From positions 62,001 through 126,000 of the forward strand of contig JBGCFR010000027.1 of the NCBI GenBank assembly GCA_045107045.1: a DNA stretch of 64,000 nt, read 5' to 3'. The notes beneath the pieces are model-generated. The model was not told the DNA's origin. It made no database searches and was given only the letters and a program-made list of their open reading frames with translations. Source of the stretch: Putridiphycobacter sp045107045 (GTDB taxonomy: Bacteria; Bacteroidota; Bacteroidia; Flavobacteriales_D; Crocinitomicaceae). Each line of letters opens with the position of its first letter. Position 1 is the stretch's first letter. The position numbers and the translations under genes were made by a program. Shown here piece by piece: positions 42,586 to 51,886 of this stretch.

Positions 42586-43698
42586 ATGTTATCTTTTTGG
42601 GAAAGCGAGTCGTTTACAAAATATGATGTAGCAATTATCGGTGCTGGAATTACCGGATTGTCAGTAGCCATTGAATTAAAAGCTAAGCAACCAGAATTAG
42701 AGGTGATTATACTAGAACGTGGCTTAGTTCCAACCGGTGCCAGTACAAAGAATGCAGGTTTTGCATGTGTTGGTAGCTTAACTGAAATTCTAGATGATTT
42801 AAAAACTATGTCATCAAATGAAGTCGTAGATTTAATACAAATGCGAAAAGATGGCTTACAGATATTAAGAGACAGATTAGGAGACCAGAATATAGATTAT
42901 CTAGAAAACGGAAGCTATGAACTTTGTTTACAAGAAACTGATTTTACTAGTGATATTAAACTTGTAAATGAATTAATATTTCCGGTTTTTAAACGACCAG
43001 TATTTAAATTAACAAATAAAGTGTTTGGTTTTGGAAGTGAAGTTAAAACTGTAATTGAAAGTACTGCTGAAGGGCAAATTAACACCGGTAAGATGCTGAA
43101 GAGTCTTTTAAAAAAGGCATTAACTTTGGGGGTTGAAGTAAAAACTGGATATTCTGTCAATAATTTAATTACAAAGCAAGATTCAGTTAGAATAGAGAAT
43201 GATATTTTGCCAATTATCGCAAAGCAAGTTTGTGTTTGCACAAATGCTTTTGCAAAATCTTTAATACCAGAAATTAAACTACAACCAGGGCGAGGACAGG
43301 TACTAATTACTAAACCGATTAAAAACTTGCCCTTTAAAGGTATTTATCATTTTGATGAAGGGTATTATTATTTCAGAACAATAGCAGATAGAGTATTGTT
43401 TGGAGGAGGAAGGCAATTAGATTTTGAGGGTGAAACAAGTGATAAGTTTAAGCTAAATGAGTTTATTCAAAAGGATTTAGAAAAAAAAATGAAAACTATT
43501 ATTTTACCTGGTATTAAATTTGAAATAGATAAACGTTGGACAGGCATAATGGCTTTCGGTGAGAATAAAAAGCCAATTATTAAGCAAGTTGATGGACGTG
43601 TATTCGCTGCAGTCAGGTTCGGGGGAATGGGTATTGCAATTGGAAGTAAAGCAGCTGAATTAGTTGCTGACTTAATGATTAGTAGCCGTGATCTATAG
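42586..43698 (+). CDS. FAD-dependent oxidoreductase (DAO family)
   Basis: 370 residues from the ATG at 42586; an upstream in-frame start at 42523 lies inside a terminator. The FAD-binding Rossmann motif is YDVAIIGAGITGLSVAIEL (near 13-31), then ERG at the end of strand 2 and ASTKNAGFACVG; the C-terminal substrate and FAD parts contain GRGQVLITKP and FGGMGIAIGSKAAELV. This resembles glycine/D-amino-acid oxidase-like enzymes; substrate unknown. No signal peptide. It converges on menC with a 6-base overlap of the stop regions. Confidence 0.9.
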   Translation: MLSFWESESFTKYDVAIIGAGITGLSVAIELKAKQPELEVIILERGLVPTGASTKNAGFACVGSLTEILDDLKTMSSNEVVDLIQMRKDGLQILRDRLGDQNIDYLENGSYELCLQETDFTSDIKLVNELIFPVFKRPVFKLTNKVFGFGSEVKTVIESTAEGQINTGKMLKSLLKKALTLGVEVKTGYSVNNLITKQDSVRIENDILPIIAKQVCVCTNAFAKSLIPEIKLQPGRGQVLITKPIKNLPFKGIYHFDEGYYYFRTIADRVLFGGGRQLDFEGETSDKFKLNEFIQKDLEKKMKTIILPGIKFEIDKRWTGIMAFGENKKPIIKQVDGRVFAAVRFGGMGIAIGSKAAELVADLMISSRDL

Positions 43699-44694
43699 CC
43701 ATAAAAAACCATCTTTCACCTCTAAAAATGGCTCAATATTATTAGTGTATAAACTCCCAGTTCCAAGCCCTTGAGGAAGTAAATTATTTTTGGTGGCAGT
43801 GTACTGAGCAATTGCATTTAATCCAACATTACTTTCTAAAGCAGAGGTAATCCACCAATCAATACCTAAGGCCTCGGCTATTTCAATCCATTCGTCAGTT
43901 CCCGAAATACCACCAATCAGACTGGGTTTCAATATAATATATTGTGGGTTTATCGTTTGTAATAATTTTTTTTTGTCTCTACTATTTTGAACCCCAATTA
44001 ATTCTTCATCAAGCGCAATAGGCAGGGGGGTAGATGAACAGAGTTTTGCCATTTCGTCAAGTTGTCCAGCCATAATTGGTTGCTCTATTGAATGGATATC
44101 ATATTTTGTTAAAACGTCTAATTTATCTAAGGCTTCTTCAAACGAAAATGCACCATTAGCATCAACTCGAATAGTCATATCATGTTTAGAGTATTTTGAT
44201 CTGATAAATTTTAATAATGAGAGTTCGGACTCAAAATCAATCGCTCCGATTTTCATTTTTATACAACGAAATCCTAATTCAATTTTTTCTTTTAACTGAT
44301 TCATCATGAAATCCTCTGTTCCCATCCAGACTAATCCATTAATTGGAATTTTTTTGGTTTTCGTTTTAAAAATTTGATAATAACCACCATTGTCTAAATC
44401 TAGTTTTGCTGTTTCTAATGCAAATTGAATTGATGGAAACTGATGAAGTGTTGCTATGTTATCGATATAGTCATTAATTTTCATTGTCACTTCTTGAAGT
44501 TGTACTTCGTAGATGTCACTCCAGTCTGGTGAAAGAGTTTTTATGATTGAGGCTTCACCTTTTCCAATTATTCCTGGTGAATCCGTTCTCCATAAACTTA
44601 TAATCCATGAGTCTTTTGTAGTTAAAACACCTCTTGATGTGCCACTAGATTGTTTGAAATTTAAAGTGATTTTTTCAAATTTTGACTGATACAT
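43693..44694 (-). CDS. menC: o-succinylbenzoate synthase
   Basis: 333 residues, enolase superfamily. Makes o-succinylbenzoate from SHCHC in menaquinone synthesis. The catalytic lysine pair is KMK (K146, K148), the metal ligands are D178 (RVDANGAF), E204 (IEQP) and D229 (ALDEEL), and the second general base is K256 (ILKPSLIGG). All match MenC/OSBS rather than muconate cycloisomerase, supported by another menaquinone gene (menA) in the same window. It overlaps the convergent oxidoreductase by 6 bases and is divergent from recR. Confidence 0.92.
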   Translation of the reverse strand: MYQSKFEKITLNFKQSSGTSRGVLTTKDSWIISLWRTDSPGIIGKGEASIIKTLSPDWSDIYEVQLQEVTMKINDYIDNIATLHQFPSIQFALETAKLDLDNGGYYQIFKTKTKKIPINGLVWMGTEDFMMNQLKEKIELGFRCIKMKIGAIDFESELSLLKFIRSKYSKHDMTIRVDANGAFSFEEALDKLDVLTKYDIHSIEQPIMAGQLDEMAKLCSSTPLPIALDEELIGVQNSRDKKKLLQTINPQYIILKPSLIGGISGTDEWIEIAEALGIDWWITSALESNVGLNAIAQYTATKNNLLPQGLGTGSLYTNNIEPFLEVKDGFLWL

Positions 44695-44733
44695 CTCTGC
44701 GTTTTATGAAGGATAAATTTAGAAAAAAAAACG

Positions 44734-44741
44734 TACTTTTG
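44734..44741 (+). promoter_or_regulatory. -7 box (TACTTTTG) abutting the recR start
   Basis: TACTTTTG ends just 4 bases before the GTG start at 44746, so transcription would begin at or inside the start codon. This implies a leaderless mRNA if the box is used. Confidence 0.4.
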
Positions 44742-44745
44742 GGCA

Positions 44746-45366
44746 GTGAGTTTGCCATCAAAATATTTGGAGGATGTTGTTGAGCATTTTTCGTCATTAC
44801 CAGGAATTGGTAAAAAAACTGCTTTGCGACTAGTTCTGAATCTTTTGAAAAGAGATGAAGAAGAAATTCAACAATTCGCAGATGCATTACATCATTTAAA
44901 ATCGAATATTGCTAGCTGCAAAACTTGTGGAAATATTAGTGATGGAGAGTTATGCTATATCTGTATTCAAGGAAATAGGAAGCGAGATATAATTTGTGTA
45001 GTTGAAGATATCAGAGACATTATGGCGATTGAGTCGACTGAACAATTTTATGGACTTTATCATGTCCTTGGTGGTATTATTTCACCAATGGACGGAATAG
45101 GGCCGAATGATTTAAATATTTTATCATTATTGGATCGCATTGAAACAGATGAAGTATCTGAGGTGATTTTAGCGTTACCAACTAATATGGAAGGTGATAC
45201 AACAAACTTTTTTCTATTCCGAAAATTAGAACCTCTTGGGGTTAAAGTCACAACGTTAACAAGAGGCGTATCCATTGGCACAGAGCTACATTATGCAGAT
45301 GAATTAACATTGGGCCGTTCTATTTTAAACCGAATGCCTTTTGAGTTCAGTATTTCAAAAAAATAA
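44746..45366 (+). CDS. recR: recombination protein RecR
   Basis: 206 residues from a GTG start. The helix-hairpin-helix LPGIGKKTALRLVLNLL (18-34), a four-Cys zinc site (C58, C61, C70, C73 in CKTCG ... CYIC) and a Toprim domain (IICVVEDIRDIMAIE, 82-96, onward) are in the expected order. RecR works with RecF/RecO to load RecA on gapped DNA. No ATG lies near, and the N-terminus SLPSKYLEDVV fits the family at this GTG. Monocistronic. Confidence 0.95.
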   Translation: MSLPSKYLEDVVEHFSSLPGIGKKTALRLVLNLLKRDEEEIQQFADALHHLKSNIASCKTCGNISDGELCYICIQGNRKRDIICVVEDIRDIMAIESTEQFYGLYHVLGGIISPMDGIGPNDLNILSLLDRIETDEVSEVILALPTNMEGDTTNFFLFRKLEPLGVKVTTLTRGVSIGTELHYADELTLGRSILNRMPFEFSISKK

Positions 45367-45413
45367 CGATTGTATTAATTTGAAAAATCAAGTTTTAAGG
45401 AAAAAATATTCGT

Positions 45414-45421
45414 TAAATTTG
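45414..45421 (+). promoter_or_regulatory. -7 box (TAAATTTG) for polysaccharide cluster 2
   Basis: TAAATTTG sits 18 bases before the first ATG of the cluster, giving a short leader; no -33 TTG at the right distance. Confidence 0.45.
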
Positions 45422-45439
45422 AGGCATAAATTCTAAAGC

Positions 45440-46384
45440 ATGCGAAAAATTTTAGTAACAGGAGGTGCAGGTAATATAGGAAGTGCATTAACTAGTAAAT
45501 TACTAACTGATCAAGCTACTGAAGTTGTTGTTGTTGATGATTTATCAACGGGGTCTTTAAAAAAATTAGATTTAAAACACTCACAATTAACATTCGTAAA
45601 GGCTAATGTCAATAATAGAACAGAGCTTTCAGAAATTATGCTTGCCAATCATTTTGACTTTGTATTTCATTTTGCGGCCATGGTTGGAGTGCAAAGAACT
45701 CAAGAAAACCCTATAAAAGTTTTGGAAGACATTCAAGGCATTAGAAATATTCTTGAATTATCTAAAAATACTGCAGTAAAGCGATTCTTTTTTTCAAGTT
45801 CATCTGAAGTATACGGGGAGCCAGTTGTTATACCTCAAAATGAATCTACAACTCCCTTAAACAGCAAGATTCCTTATGCTGTGGTTAAAAATGTTGGAGA
45901 GTCTTTCTGCCGTTCGTATAAGCAAGAATATAATCTAGATTACACAATATTTAGATTCTTTAATACTTATGGACCTCATCAAACTACAGATTTTGTAATG
46001 GCTAAGTTTATTTCTCAGGCGTTAAATAATGAACCCATTACTATATTTGGAGATGGCAGCCAAACAAGAACTTTTTGTTATGTGGATGATAATATTGATA
46101 CTTGTATAAAAACACTTAACGAAGACAAAGTGGTTAATGATGTGGTTAATATTGGTGGCGAAAAAATAATAACCATACTCGATTTAGCGAAAACAATTAT
46201 AAAAATAACGAATAGTCAGTCCAAAATTATTAATTTGCCTCCATTACCCCAAGGAGATATGACTAGACGTCAGCCAGATAATCAGAAAATGCGGAGTATT
46301 TTGAATAGGGAACTCATCACGATAGAAGAAGGGGTGAAAAAACTGCTAGAGTCAGATGTTTTTTTAAACGAAATAAAGGGTTAA
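45440..46384 (+). CDS. NAD-dependent nucleotide-sugar epimerase/dehydratase
   Basis: 314 residues. Extended SDR: GGAGNIG at 8-14 binds NAD, the catalytic region has SSSSEVYGEP (S119-E128) and Tyr146/Lys150 in YAVVK, and RFFNTYGPHQ near 180. The set fits UDP-glucuronate decarboxylase or UDP-glucose 4-epimerase-like enzymes; the exact reaction is not decided. It leads the second polysaccharide cluster, one base before the next gene. Confidence 0.9.
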   Translation: MRKILVTGGAGNIGSALTSKLLTDQATEVVVVDDLSTGSLKKLDLKHSQLTFVKANVNNRTELSEIMLANHFDFVFHFAAMVGVQRTQENPIKVLEDIQGIRNILELSKNTAVKRFFFSSSSEVYGEPVVIPQNESTTPLNSKIPYAVVKNVGESFCRSYKQEYNLDYTIFRFFNTYGPHQTTDFVMAKFISQALNNEPITIFGDGSQTRTFCYVDDNIDTCIKTLNEDKVVNDVVNIGGEKIITILDLAKTIIKITNSQSKIINLPPLPQGDMTRRQPDNQKMRSILNRELITIEEGVKKLLESDVFLNEIKG

Positions 46385-46385
46385 T

Positions 46386-48260
46386 ATGTGCGGTATAAAT
46401 GGTGTTTATCGTTTTTCAGGCCAGTCTTATCCTAAGGATTTGATTCTTAAAATGAACAATACAATTGCTCACAGAGGTCCAAATGCCGAAGGTGAATTTC
46501 ATGATAAATACGTGCAATTAGGGCACAGAAGGTTGTCAATTATTGATACAGACAGTCGATCAAATCAACCTTTTAAATCTGAAGATAATAGATACATTCT
46601 TGTTTTTAATGGAGAAATTTATAATTATAAAACACTTAAAACGCATCTACAAGATTATACTTTTAAAACAGATTCTGACACGGAGGTTGTTTTAGCTTCA
46701 TATATTAAGTGGGGAGAACAATGTGTGAAGCATTTTAATGGCATGTTTGCTTTTTCCATTTGGGATAGCATTGAACAATCAATGTTTATCGCACGAGATC
46801 GACTAGGAATTAAGCCTTTATATTATAATTTAGATCATGATAGAATTGTTTTTTCCTCATCAGTTAAAGCCATTTTAAATTCTGATTTAGTGCCAAGAGT
46901 ACTTTATAGAGAAGGGGTTGTTGATTATTTAAGATTTCAAACTGTTCATGCACCTTATACCATTATTGAAAATGTCTTTTCACTCATGCCAGGGCAGTAT
47001 ATGGTTTTAAATGATGAAAGACAAGATTTAAAAACATACTGGAGTCAAACAGAAAATTATCAAACAGTTAAACCAGACAAAACTGAGATAATATCTAATA
47101 TTCAAAATAAATTAGGTGAAGCAGTTAATAATAGACTGATGAGTGATGTTCCATTTGGTGCATTTCTTTCTGGAGGTATTGACAGTTCTATAATTGTTGC
47201 TTTGATGGCGGAAAGTAAGAGACAAGCAGTCGATACATTTTCAGTTGTTTTTAAGGAAGAAGAATTTTCAGAAGGAAAGTATGCCAAAGAAGTAGCTGAT
47301 CGATATAAAACGAATCATCATGAAATTGAATTGACAGCAAATCATTTTAAAGATTTAATTCCCGAGGCATTGAATTTTTTAGATCATCCAAGCGGTGATG
47401 GATTAAATACTTTTGTTGTTTCGAAATATACAAAAGAGGCTGGTGTAACTATGGCGCTGTCAGGGCTTGGTGGAGATGAATTATTTGGAGGATATTCTAT
47501 ATTTAATCAAGTGCCAAATCTTCAAGCAAAAAAATGGTTGAATAGTTTTCCAAACTATGCAAGAAAGCAAATTGGAAACGCATATCATGCTTTTAAACGC
47601 TCTGTTCCTTCTGGAAAGGTAAAGGCTTTAATGAAACAAGCTTATTTTGATACGGAATACATCCATCAATTTTACAGACAGGTATTGATGGATAATCAAA
47701 TAGCAGGATTATTAAAATTAGAAAACTTGCCTTTAAACAAGTCATTTGAAATAGCAAATGAGTTGATTGGTTACCGTTCAAAAGGGTGGTCCTTACCGCC
47801 ATTAAGTCGAATTTCAGTTGCTGAAATGTCTACCTATATGCAAAATGTTTTACTACGAGATTCTGATCAAATGAGTATGGCACATGCACTTGAGGTAAGG
47901 GTACCCTTTCTAGATCATCATTTAGTTGAATATGTTCTTGGAATCCCAGATGCTATTAAGAAACCGATTACGCCAAAGGCACTGCTGGTAGAGTCTTTTA
48001 AGAGTAAATTACCAAAATCAGTTTACAATAGAGACAAAATGGGTTTTGTATTACCCTATGATCAATGGATGAGATCTGAGTTAAAATCTTTTTGTGAAAT
48101 CAACTTAAATCATCTCAAAAAAGTAAGTATTTTTAAGGATAGTGCAATCGATAAATTATGGAGCCAATTCTTAAAGAATGATAAACGAGTTACTTGGTCA
48201 AGAATATGGCCATTAGTAGTTTTAGGAAATTGGATTGAATTGAATAATATTAATGGATAA
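46386..48260 (+). CDS. asparagine synthase (glutamine-hydrolysing) homologue, polysaccharide cluster 2
   Basis: 624 residues starting MCGINGVYRF, so the nucleophile is Cys2. Class II amidotransferase (2-190, RGPNAEGEF, FNGEIYNYKTL) and a synthetase domain with SGGIDSS at 262-268, the same residue position as in the cluster 1 paralogue, followed by SGLGGDELFGGYS. It would make asparagine or amidate a sugar acid; its position between a sugar epimerase and a GT4 favours the second but does not prove it. It overlaps the GT4 gene by 8 bases. Confidence 0.9.
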   Translation: MCGINGVYRFSGQSYPKDLILKMNNTIAHRGPNAEGEFHDKYVQLGHRRLSIIDTDSRSNQPFKSEDNRYILVFNGEIYNYKTLKTHLQDYTFKTDSDTEVVLASYIKWGEQCVKHFNGMFAFSIWDSIEQSMFIARDRLGIKPLYYNLDHDRIVFSSSVKAILNSDLVPRVLYREGVVDYLRFQTVHAPYTIIENVFSLMPGQYMVLNDERQDLKTYWSQTENYQTVKPDKTEIISNIQNKLGEAVNNRLMSDVPFGAFLSGGIDSSIIVALMAESKRQAVDTFSVVFKEEEFSEGKYAKEVADRYKTNHHEIELTANHFKDLIPEALNFLDHPSGDGLNTFVVSKYTKEAGVTMALSGLGGDELFGGYSIFNQVPNLQAKKWLNSFPNYARKQIGNAYHAFKRSVPSGKVKALMKQAYFDTEYIHQFYRQVLMDNQIAGLLKLENLPLNKSFEIANELIGYRSKGWSLPPLSRISVAEMSTYMQNVLLRDSDQMSMAHALEVRVPFLDHHLVEYVLGIPDAIKKPITPKALLVESFKSKLPKSVYNRDKMGFVLPYDQWMRSELKSFCEINLNHLKKVSIFKDSAIDKLWSQFLKNDKRVTWSRIWPLVVLGNWIELNNING

Positions 48261-49401
48261 GAAAAAGATTTTAATCTGTGTTGACTGGTATACGCCAGGA
48301 TTTAAGGCTGGAGGGCCAATTAGATCTGTATCTAATATGGTAAGTTATTTTAAAAGTGAGTATGACTTTTATATTTTGACAAGCGCATACGATTTAGGTG
48401 ATCAAAAACCATATGCTGATATTACCTTAAACCAATGGCATGATCAAAATGGGGTTTTTATTAAATACCTCGATCGAACCTATTTGAATTATCCTACAAT
48501 AAAAAGTAATTTATCAGAAGTGGATCCAGATGTCATTTATTTAAATAGTTTGTTTTCTCGGAATTTTACGCTATATCCATTAAAATTTGCAAGGAAGTAC
48601 TCTAAAAAAGTAATTTTAGCACCTAGAGGCATGCTAGGGAAGGGGGCATTAGATATAAAGCAAAGCAAAAAAAAAGTATTCTTATCAGTGGCAAAAATTT
48701 TAGGCTGGTATAAAAATATTGTCTGGCATGCATCAACAGATGAAGAGGTTGACGAAGTCAAAAAAGTCTTTGGTAAACACTCAAAAGTAAAAGTGGCTCA
48801 AAATATACCTGTTAAACAAGTTTATGATTTGGAGACGGTAATTGATTTTAAGCGCACTGGTAAAGTGAAGTTTATTTTTATGAGTCGTATATCGAAAAAG
48901 AAAAATTTACATTTAGCCATAAATGCGCTTAAAGTTATAAATTTAGATAGACCAGTTGAGTTTGATATTTATGGTATGAATGAGGATAAATTATACTTTG
49001 AATCTTTTAAGAAAAATATTGGTAGATTATCTCCTCAACTTACTATTTCATATAAAGGCGAAGTTCACCCAGACAAAGTACCTGAATTATTTGCTAAAGC
49101 TGATTATATGGTATTGCCAACAAAACATGAAAACTTTGGACATACAATTGTTGAGGCCTGGGCAAATGGATGTCCTGTAATTATTAGTCAGAATACACCA
49201 TGGCACAATTTAGTTGAAAAAAAAATAGGTTGGGATGTTGATATCGATACCCCAAATAAATTGATTGAAACGTTGGACCAAGCCATTCATTTAGACTTTG
49301 ATCAGTATAAAGAACTAGTGACTTCTAGTTATGCCTATTTTAATGAGGAGGTTATGGATAAACGTATTTTAGATGATCACAAAATACTTTTATCGGAATG
49401 A
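48253..49401 (+). CDS. glycosyltransferase family 4
   Basis: 382 residues. GT-B fold: the N-terminal half begins WYTPGFKAGGPIRSVSNM, and the C-terminal donor half has FIFMSRISKKKNLHLAINAL and the EX7E motif ENFGHTIVE. Cytoplasmic. It overlaps the asparagine-synthase homologue by 8 bases and the acetyltransferase by 4. It repeats the AsnB-then-GT4 order of cluster 1, although the two GT4 proteins are not near-identical. Confidence 0.92.
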   Translation: MDKKKILICVDWYTPGFKAGGPIRSVSNMVSYFKSEYDFYILTSAYDLGDQKPYADITLNQWHDQNGVFIKYLDRTYLNYPTIKSNLSEVDPDVIYLNSLFSRNFTLYPLKFARKYSKKVILAPRGMLGKGALDIKQSKKKVFLSVAKILGWYKNIVWHASTDEEVDEVKKVFGKHSKVKVAQNIPVKQVYDLETVIDFKRTGKVKFIFMSRISKKKNLHLAINALKVINLDRPVEFDIYGMNEDKLYFESFKKNIGRLSPQLTISYKGEVHPDKVPELFAKADYMVLPTKHENFGHTIVEAWANGCPVIISQNTPWHNLVEKKIGWDVDIDTPNKLIETLDQAIHLDFDQYKELVTSSYAYFNEEVMDKRILDDHKILLSE

Positions 49402-49952
49402 AAACAAGACTTGATACTTTTGACAATAGTTGGTATAAACCAGGTTCTAAAGTAAGAATCGCGATTTGGTTTATATTTAATGCCATTATTTTGAAAAGTA
49501 AGTTGAATCCTTTTAGCCGAATCAAAATTGTTGTATTACGATTGTTTGGAGCAAAAATTGGCAAAGGTGTAGTGATTAAACCTTCAATTTCTGTTAAATA
49601 CCCCTGGAAATTAACCGTTGGAGATTATGTTTGGATTGGAGAAAATGTTTGGATAGATAATTTGGATGAGGTTATTATTGGTAATCATGTATGTATATCT
49701 CAAGGTGCACTACTACTTTGTGGAAATCACAATTACAAAAAGTCTAGCTTCGATTTAATAGTAAAGCCTATTGAATTGAAGGATGGTGCATGGATTGGTG
49801 CAAGAGCAACGGTTACTCAAGGTGTAGTTTGCAACGAACATTCAGTTTTAAGTGTTCAGTCAGTTGCTAATTCTGATTTAATGGCCTCATGTATTTATCA
49901 GGGCGTACCAGCAATAAAGATTAGGGAAAGATTGATTAATGATGAGGCCTAG
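49398..49952 (+). CDS. hexapeptide-repeat acetyltransferase (WcaF-like)
   Basis: 184 residues. Left-handed beta-helix repeats with the [LIV]-G-x4 hexad pattern (IGKGVVIKPSISVKY, WIGENVWIDNLDEVIIG, GAWIGARATVTQGVV). The basic start KTRLDTFDNSWYKPG is typical of WcaF-type putative colanic acid acetyltransferases. It would transfer acetyl from acetyl-CoA to a sugar hydroxyl. ATGA overlap with the preceding GT4 gene; 14-base overlap with the next GT2 gene. Confidence 0.9.
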   Translation: MKTRLDTFDNSWYKPGSKVRIAIWFIFNAIILKSKLNPFSRIKIVVLRLFGAKIGKGVVIKPSISVKYPWKLTVGDYVWIGENVWIDNLDEVIIGNHVCISQGALLLCGNHNYKKSSFDLIVKPIELKDGAWIGARATVTQGVVCNEHSVLSVQSVANSDLMASCIYQGVPAIKIRERLINDEA

Positions 49953-50697
49953 AATTTCAATTATTACCGTTGCTTATAACGCAGAGACTTTTATAGAAAA
50001 TACTATTCAGTCAGTTGTTAGTCAATCCTATGATAATATCGAATATATAATAGTTGATGGTCTATCTACTGATAGTACATTAGATATCTGTAAGAGATAT
50101 AGCGAGAATATTAGCATTATGATTTCCGAGCCTGACAAGGGGCTTTATGATGCTATGAATAAAGGTGTTGAGGCTGCCACTGGTGAAATTGTTGGTATTT
50201 TGAATGCAGACGATTTCTACAATACTGATGATGTGATAGAGAAGGTAGCTACTGCTTTTGATGATAGCAGTATTGATTGCTCCTATGGTGATTTGGTTTA
50301 TGTTGATCCTATTAATACGTCGAAGGTTGTACGGAAATGGATATCTGGAAAATATAAGAAAAACGCCTTCAAAAAAGGCTGGATGCCTCCACATCCAACA
50401 TTTTTTTTAAGAAAGAAAAAATACGATCAGTATGGCACTTATAACCTTAAATTAAAATCAGCTGCGGATTATGAACTAATGCTTAGAATGATTCATAAAG
50501 TAGGATTGAAATCAAAATATATTAACGAAGTTTTGGTTAGAATGCGGATAGGAGGGGTAAGTAATTCATCTTTTAAAAATCGTTTGAAAGCAAATAAAGA
50601 AGATAGATATGCTTGGAAAATAAATGAAATAAAACCTGGCAGGTTGACATTTATTCGCAAGCCATTATCTAAAATAATTCAATTTTTAAGGAAATAG
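49939..50697 (+). CDS. glycosyltransferase family 2
   Basis: 252 residues; ATGs at 49939 and 49942 are both possible. GT-A fold: ISIITVAYNAETFIENTI (6-23), DGLSTDST, the metal-binding NADD motif (ILNADDFY, near 95) and SAADYELMLRM in the acceptor region. This resembles colanic acid WcaE/WcaA-like transferases. It ends polysaccharide cluster 2, before the terminator. Confidence 0.93.
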   Translation: MMRPRISIITVAYNAETFIENTIQSVVSQSYDNIEYIIVDGLSTDSTLDICKRYSENISIMISEPDKGLYDAMNKGVEAATGEIVGILNADDFYNTDDVIEKVATAFDDSSIDCSYGDLVYVDPINTSKVVRKWISGKYKKNAFKKGWMPPHPTFFLRKKKYDQYGTYNLKLKSAADYELMLRMIHKVGLKSKYINEVLVRMRIGGVSNSSFKNRLKANKEDRYAWKINEIKPGRLTFIRKPLSKIIQFLRK

Positions 50698-50724
50698 ACA
50701 TTTCTATTTAATTTGAAACTAAAA

Positions 50725-50753
50725 AAGCCCATTGATAATAGATCAATGGGCTT
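50725..50753. terminator. terminator between polysaccharide cluster 2 and trxB
   Basis: A 12-bp stem AAGCCCATTGAT (50725-50736) with ATCAATGGGCTT (50742-50753). The stronger T run is on the minus strand (serving trxB); on the plus strand it is weaker. Confidence 0.85.
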
Positions 50754-50770
50754 CTAGTATAGAATTTTTC

Positions 50771-51721
50771 TTAATGTCCTTTAGCAGCTAAATACCTTTC
50801 AGCATCAAGTGCAGCCATGCATCCAGTTCCGGCAGCAGTTATAGCTTGTCTATATGTTTTATCAGCAGCATCACCAGATACAAAAACGCCTGGGATATTA
50901 GTCAATGATGTGCCTGGTTTCTCGTATTCGATATACCCAGTTTCATCTAAATTTAGCTGACCCTTAAATATGTCAGTATTAGGTTTATGACCAATAGCAA
51001 CAAAAAAACCAGTTGCTGGAATATCCTTTTCTTCACCAGAAACATTGTTTTTTACTCTTGCTCCAGTAACCCCATTTCCATCACCTAAAACTTCAACCGT
51101 TTCAGTATTAAATAATATCTCTATGTTTTCTGTGTTCTTAACACGTTCAGCCATAATTTTAGATGCTCTAAATTCATCCCTTCTAACTAGCATTGTTACT
51201 TTAGTTGCCAGTTTTGATAGGTAGTGAGCTTCTTCGCAAGCGGAATCGCCAGCTCCAACGATAATCGTTTCTTGGCCTCTGTAAAAGAAACCATCACAAA
51301 CGGCGCAAGCAGATACGCCACCACCAATTTTCAAGTAATGTTGCTCAGATTCTATTCCTAAATATTTTGCTGAGGCTCCTGTTGAAATAATGACTGTGTC
51401 GGCATGAATTTCTGTTGTTTCATTCGCCCAAACTTTTTTAATGTCTCCTGAAAGATCGACTTTAGTAATATAGCCGCTTCTGACATCTGTATTAAAGCGC
51501 TCTGCCTGTTTCTTCAATTGAATCATCATTTCAGGTCCTGTTACACCATCTTGATATCCAGGAAAATTTTCTACTTCATTGGTTGTAGTTAGTTGCCCTC
51601 CTGGTTGCATACCTTCGTAAAGTACTGGGGCCATATTAGCTCTAGCAGCATAAATTGCAGCTGTATAACCTGCTGGTCCTGATCCAATAATTAAACATTT
51701 AACTCTTTCTATATCGCTCAT
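50771..51721 (-). CDS. trxB: thioredoxin-disulfide reductase
   Basis: 316 residues. FAD motif IIGSGPAGYTAAIYAA (11-26), the redox-active CAVC (Cys139, Cys142), the NADPH motif IIVGAGDSACEEA (153-165) and the closing FVSGDAADK. It reduces thioredoxin (trxA at 32742) with NADPH in the cytoplasm. A -7 box lies at 51744-51751. Confidence 0.97.
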   Translation of the reverse strand: MSDIERVKCLIIGSGPAGYTAAIYAARANMAPVLYEGMQPGGQLTTTNEVENFPGYQDGVTGPEMMIQLKKQAERFNTDVRSGYITKVDLSGDIKKVWANETTEIHADTVIISTGASAKYLGIESEQHYLKIGGGVSACAVCDGFFYRGQETIIVGAGDSACEEAHYLSKLATKVTMLVRRDEFRASKIMAERVKNTENIEILFNTETVEVLGDGNGVTGARVKNNVSGEEKDIPATGFFVAIGHKPNTDIFKGQLNLDETGYIEYEKPGTSLTNIPGVFVSGDAADKTYRQAITAAGTGCMAALDAERYLAAKGH

Positions 51722-51743
51722 TGTACTTTTTTTAATTTCCCAG

Positions 51744-51751
51744 CAAATATA
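51744..51751 (-). promoter_or_regulatory. -7 box (TATATTTG) for trxB
   Basis: Minus strand TATATTTG, 22 bases before the ATG, fits TAnnTTTG. Confidence 0.5.
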
Positions 51752-51831
51752 GTTGATTTTTGGAATTCTGTGTTGTTAAAAATATATGAAAAATGACTAA
51801 TTATTGCATTCTAAATAATGGGACGATTTAA

Positions 51832-51863
51832 TTTGCTTCTTCAATATAAAGGTGGTATTTTTG
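51832..51863 (+). promoter_or_regulatory. complete Bacteroidota-type promoter for the helicase
   Basis: TTTG at 51832-51835, a 20-base spacer, then TATTTTTG at 51856-51863, followed by the ATG at 51887. It supports that start over the in-frame ATG at 51818, which lies upstream of the promoter. Confidence 0.7.
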
Positions 51864-51886
51864 CGAAAATATTTCTATTTCCATTC

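Noticed and set aside
51818..51886. Longer N-terminus for the helicase
   Set aside because: The added 23 residues are not helicase-like and the start lies upstream of a well-matched promoter (51832-51863).
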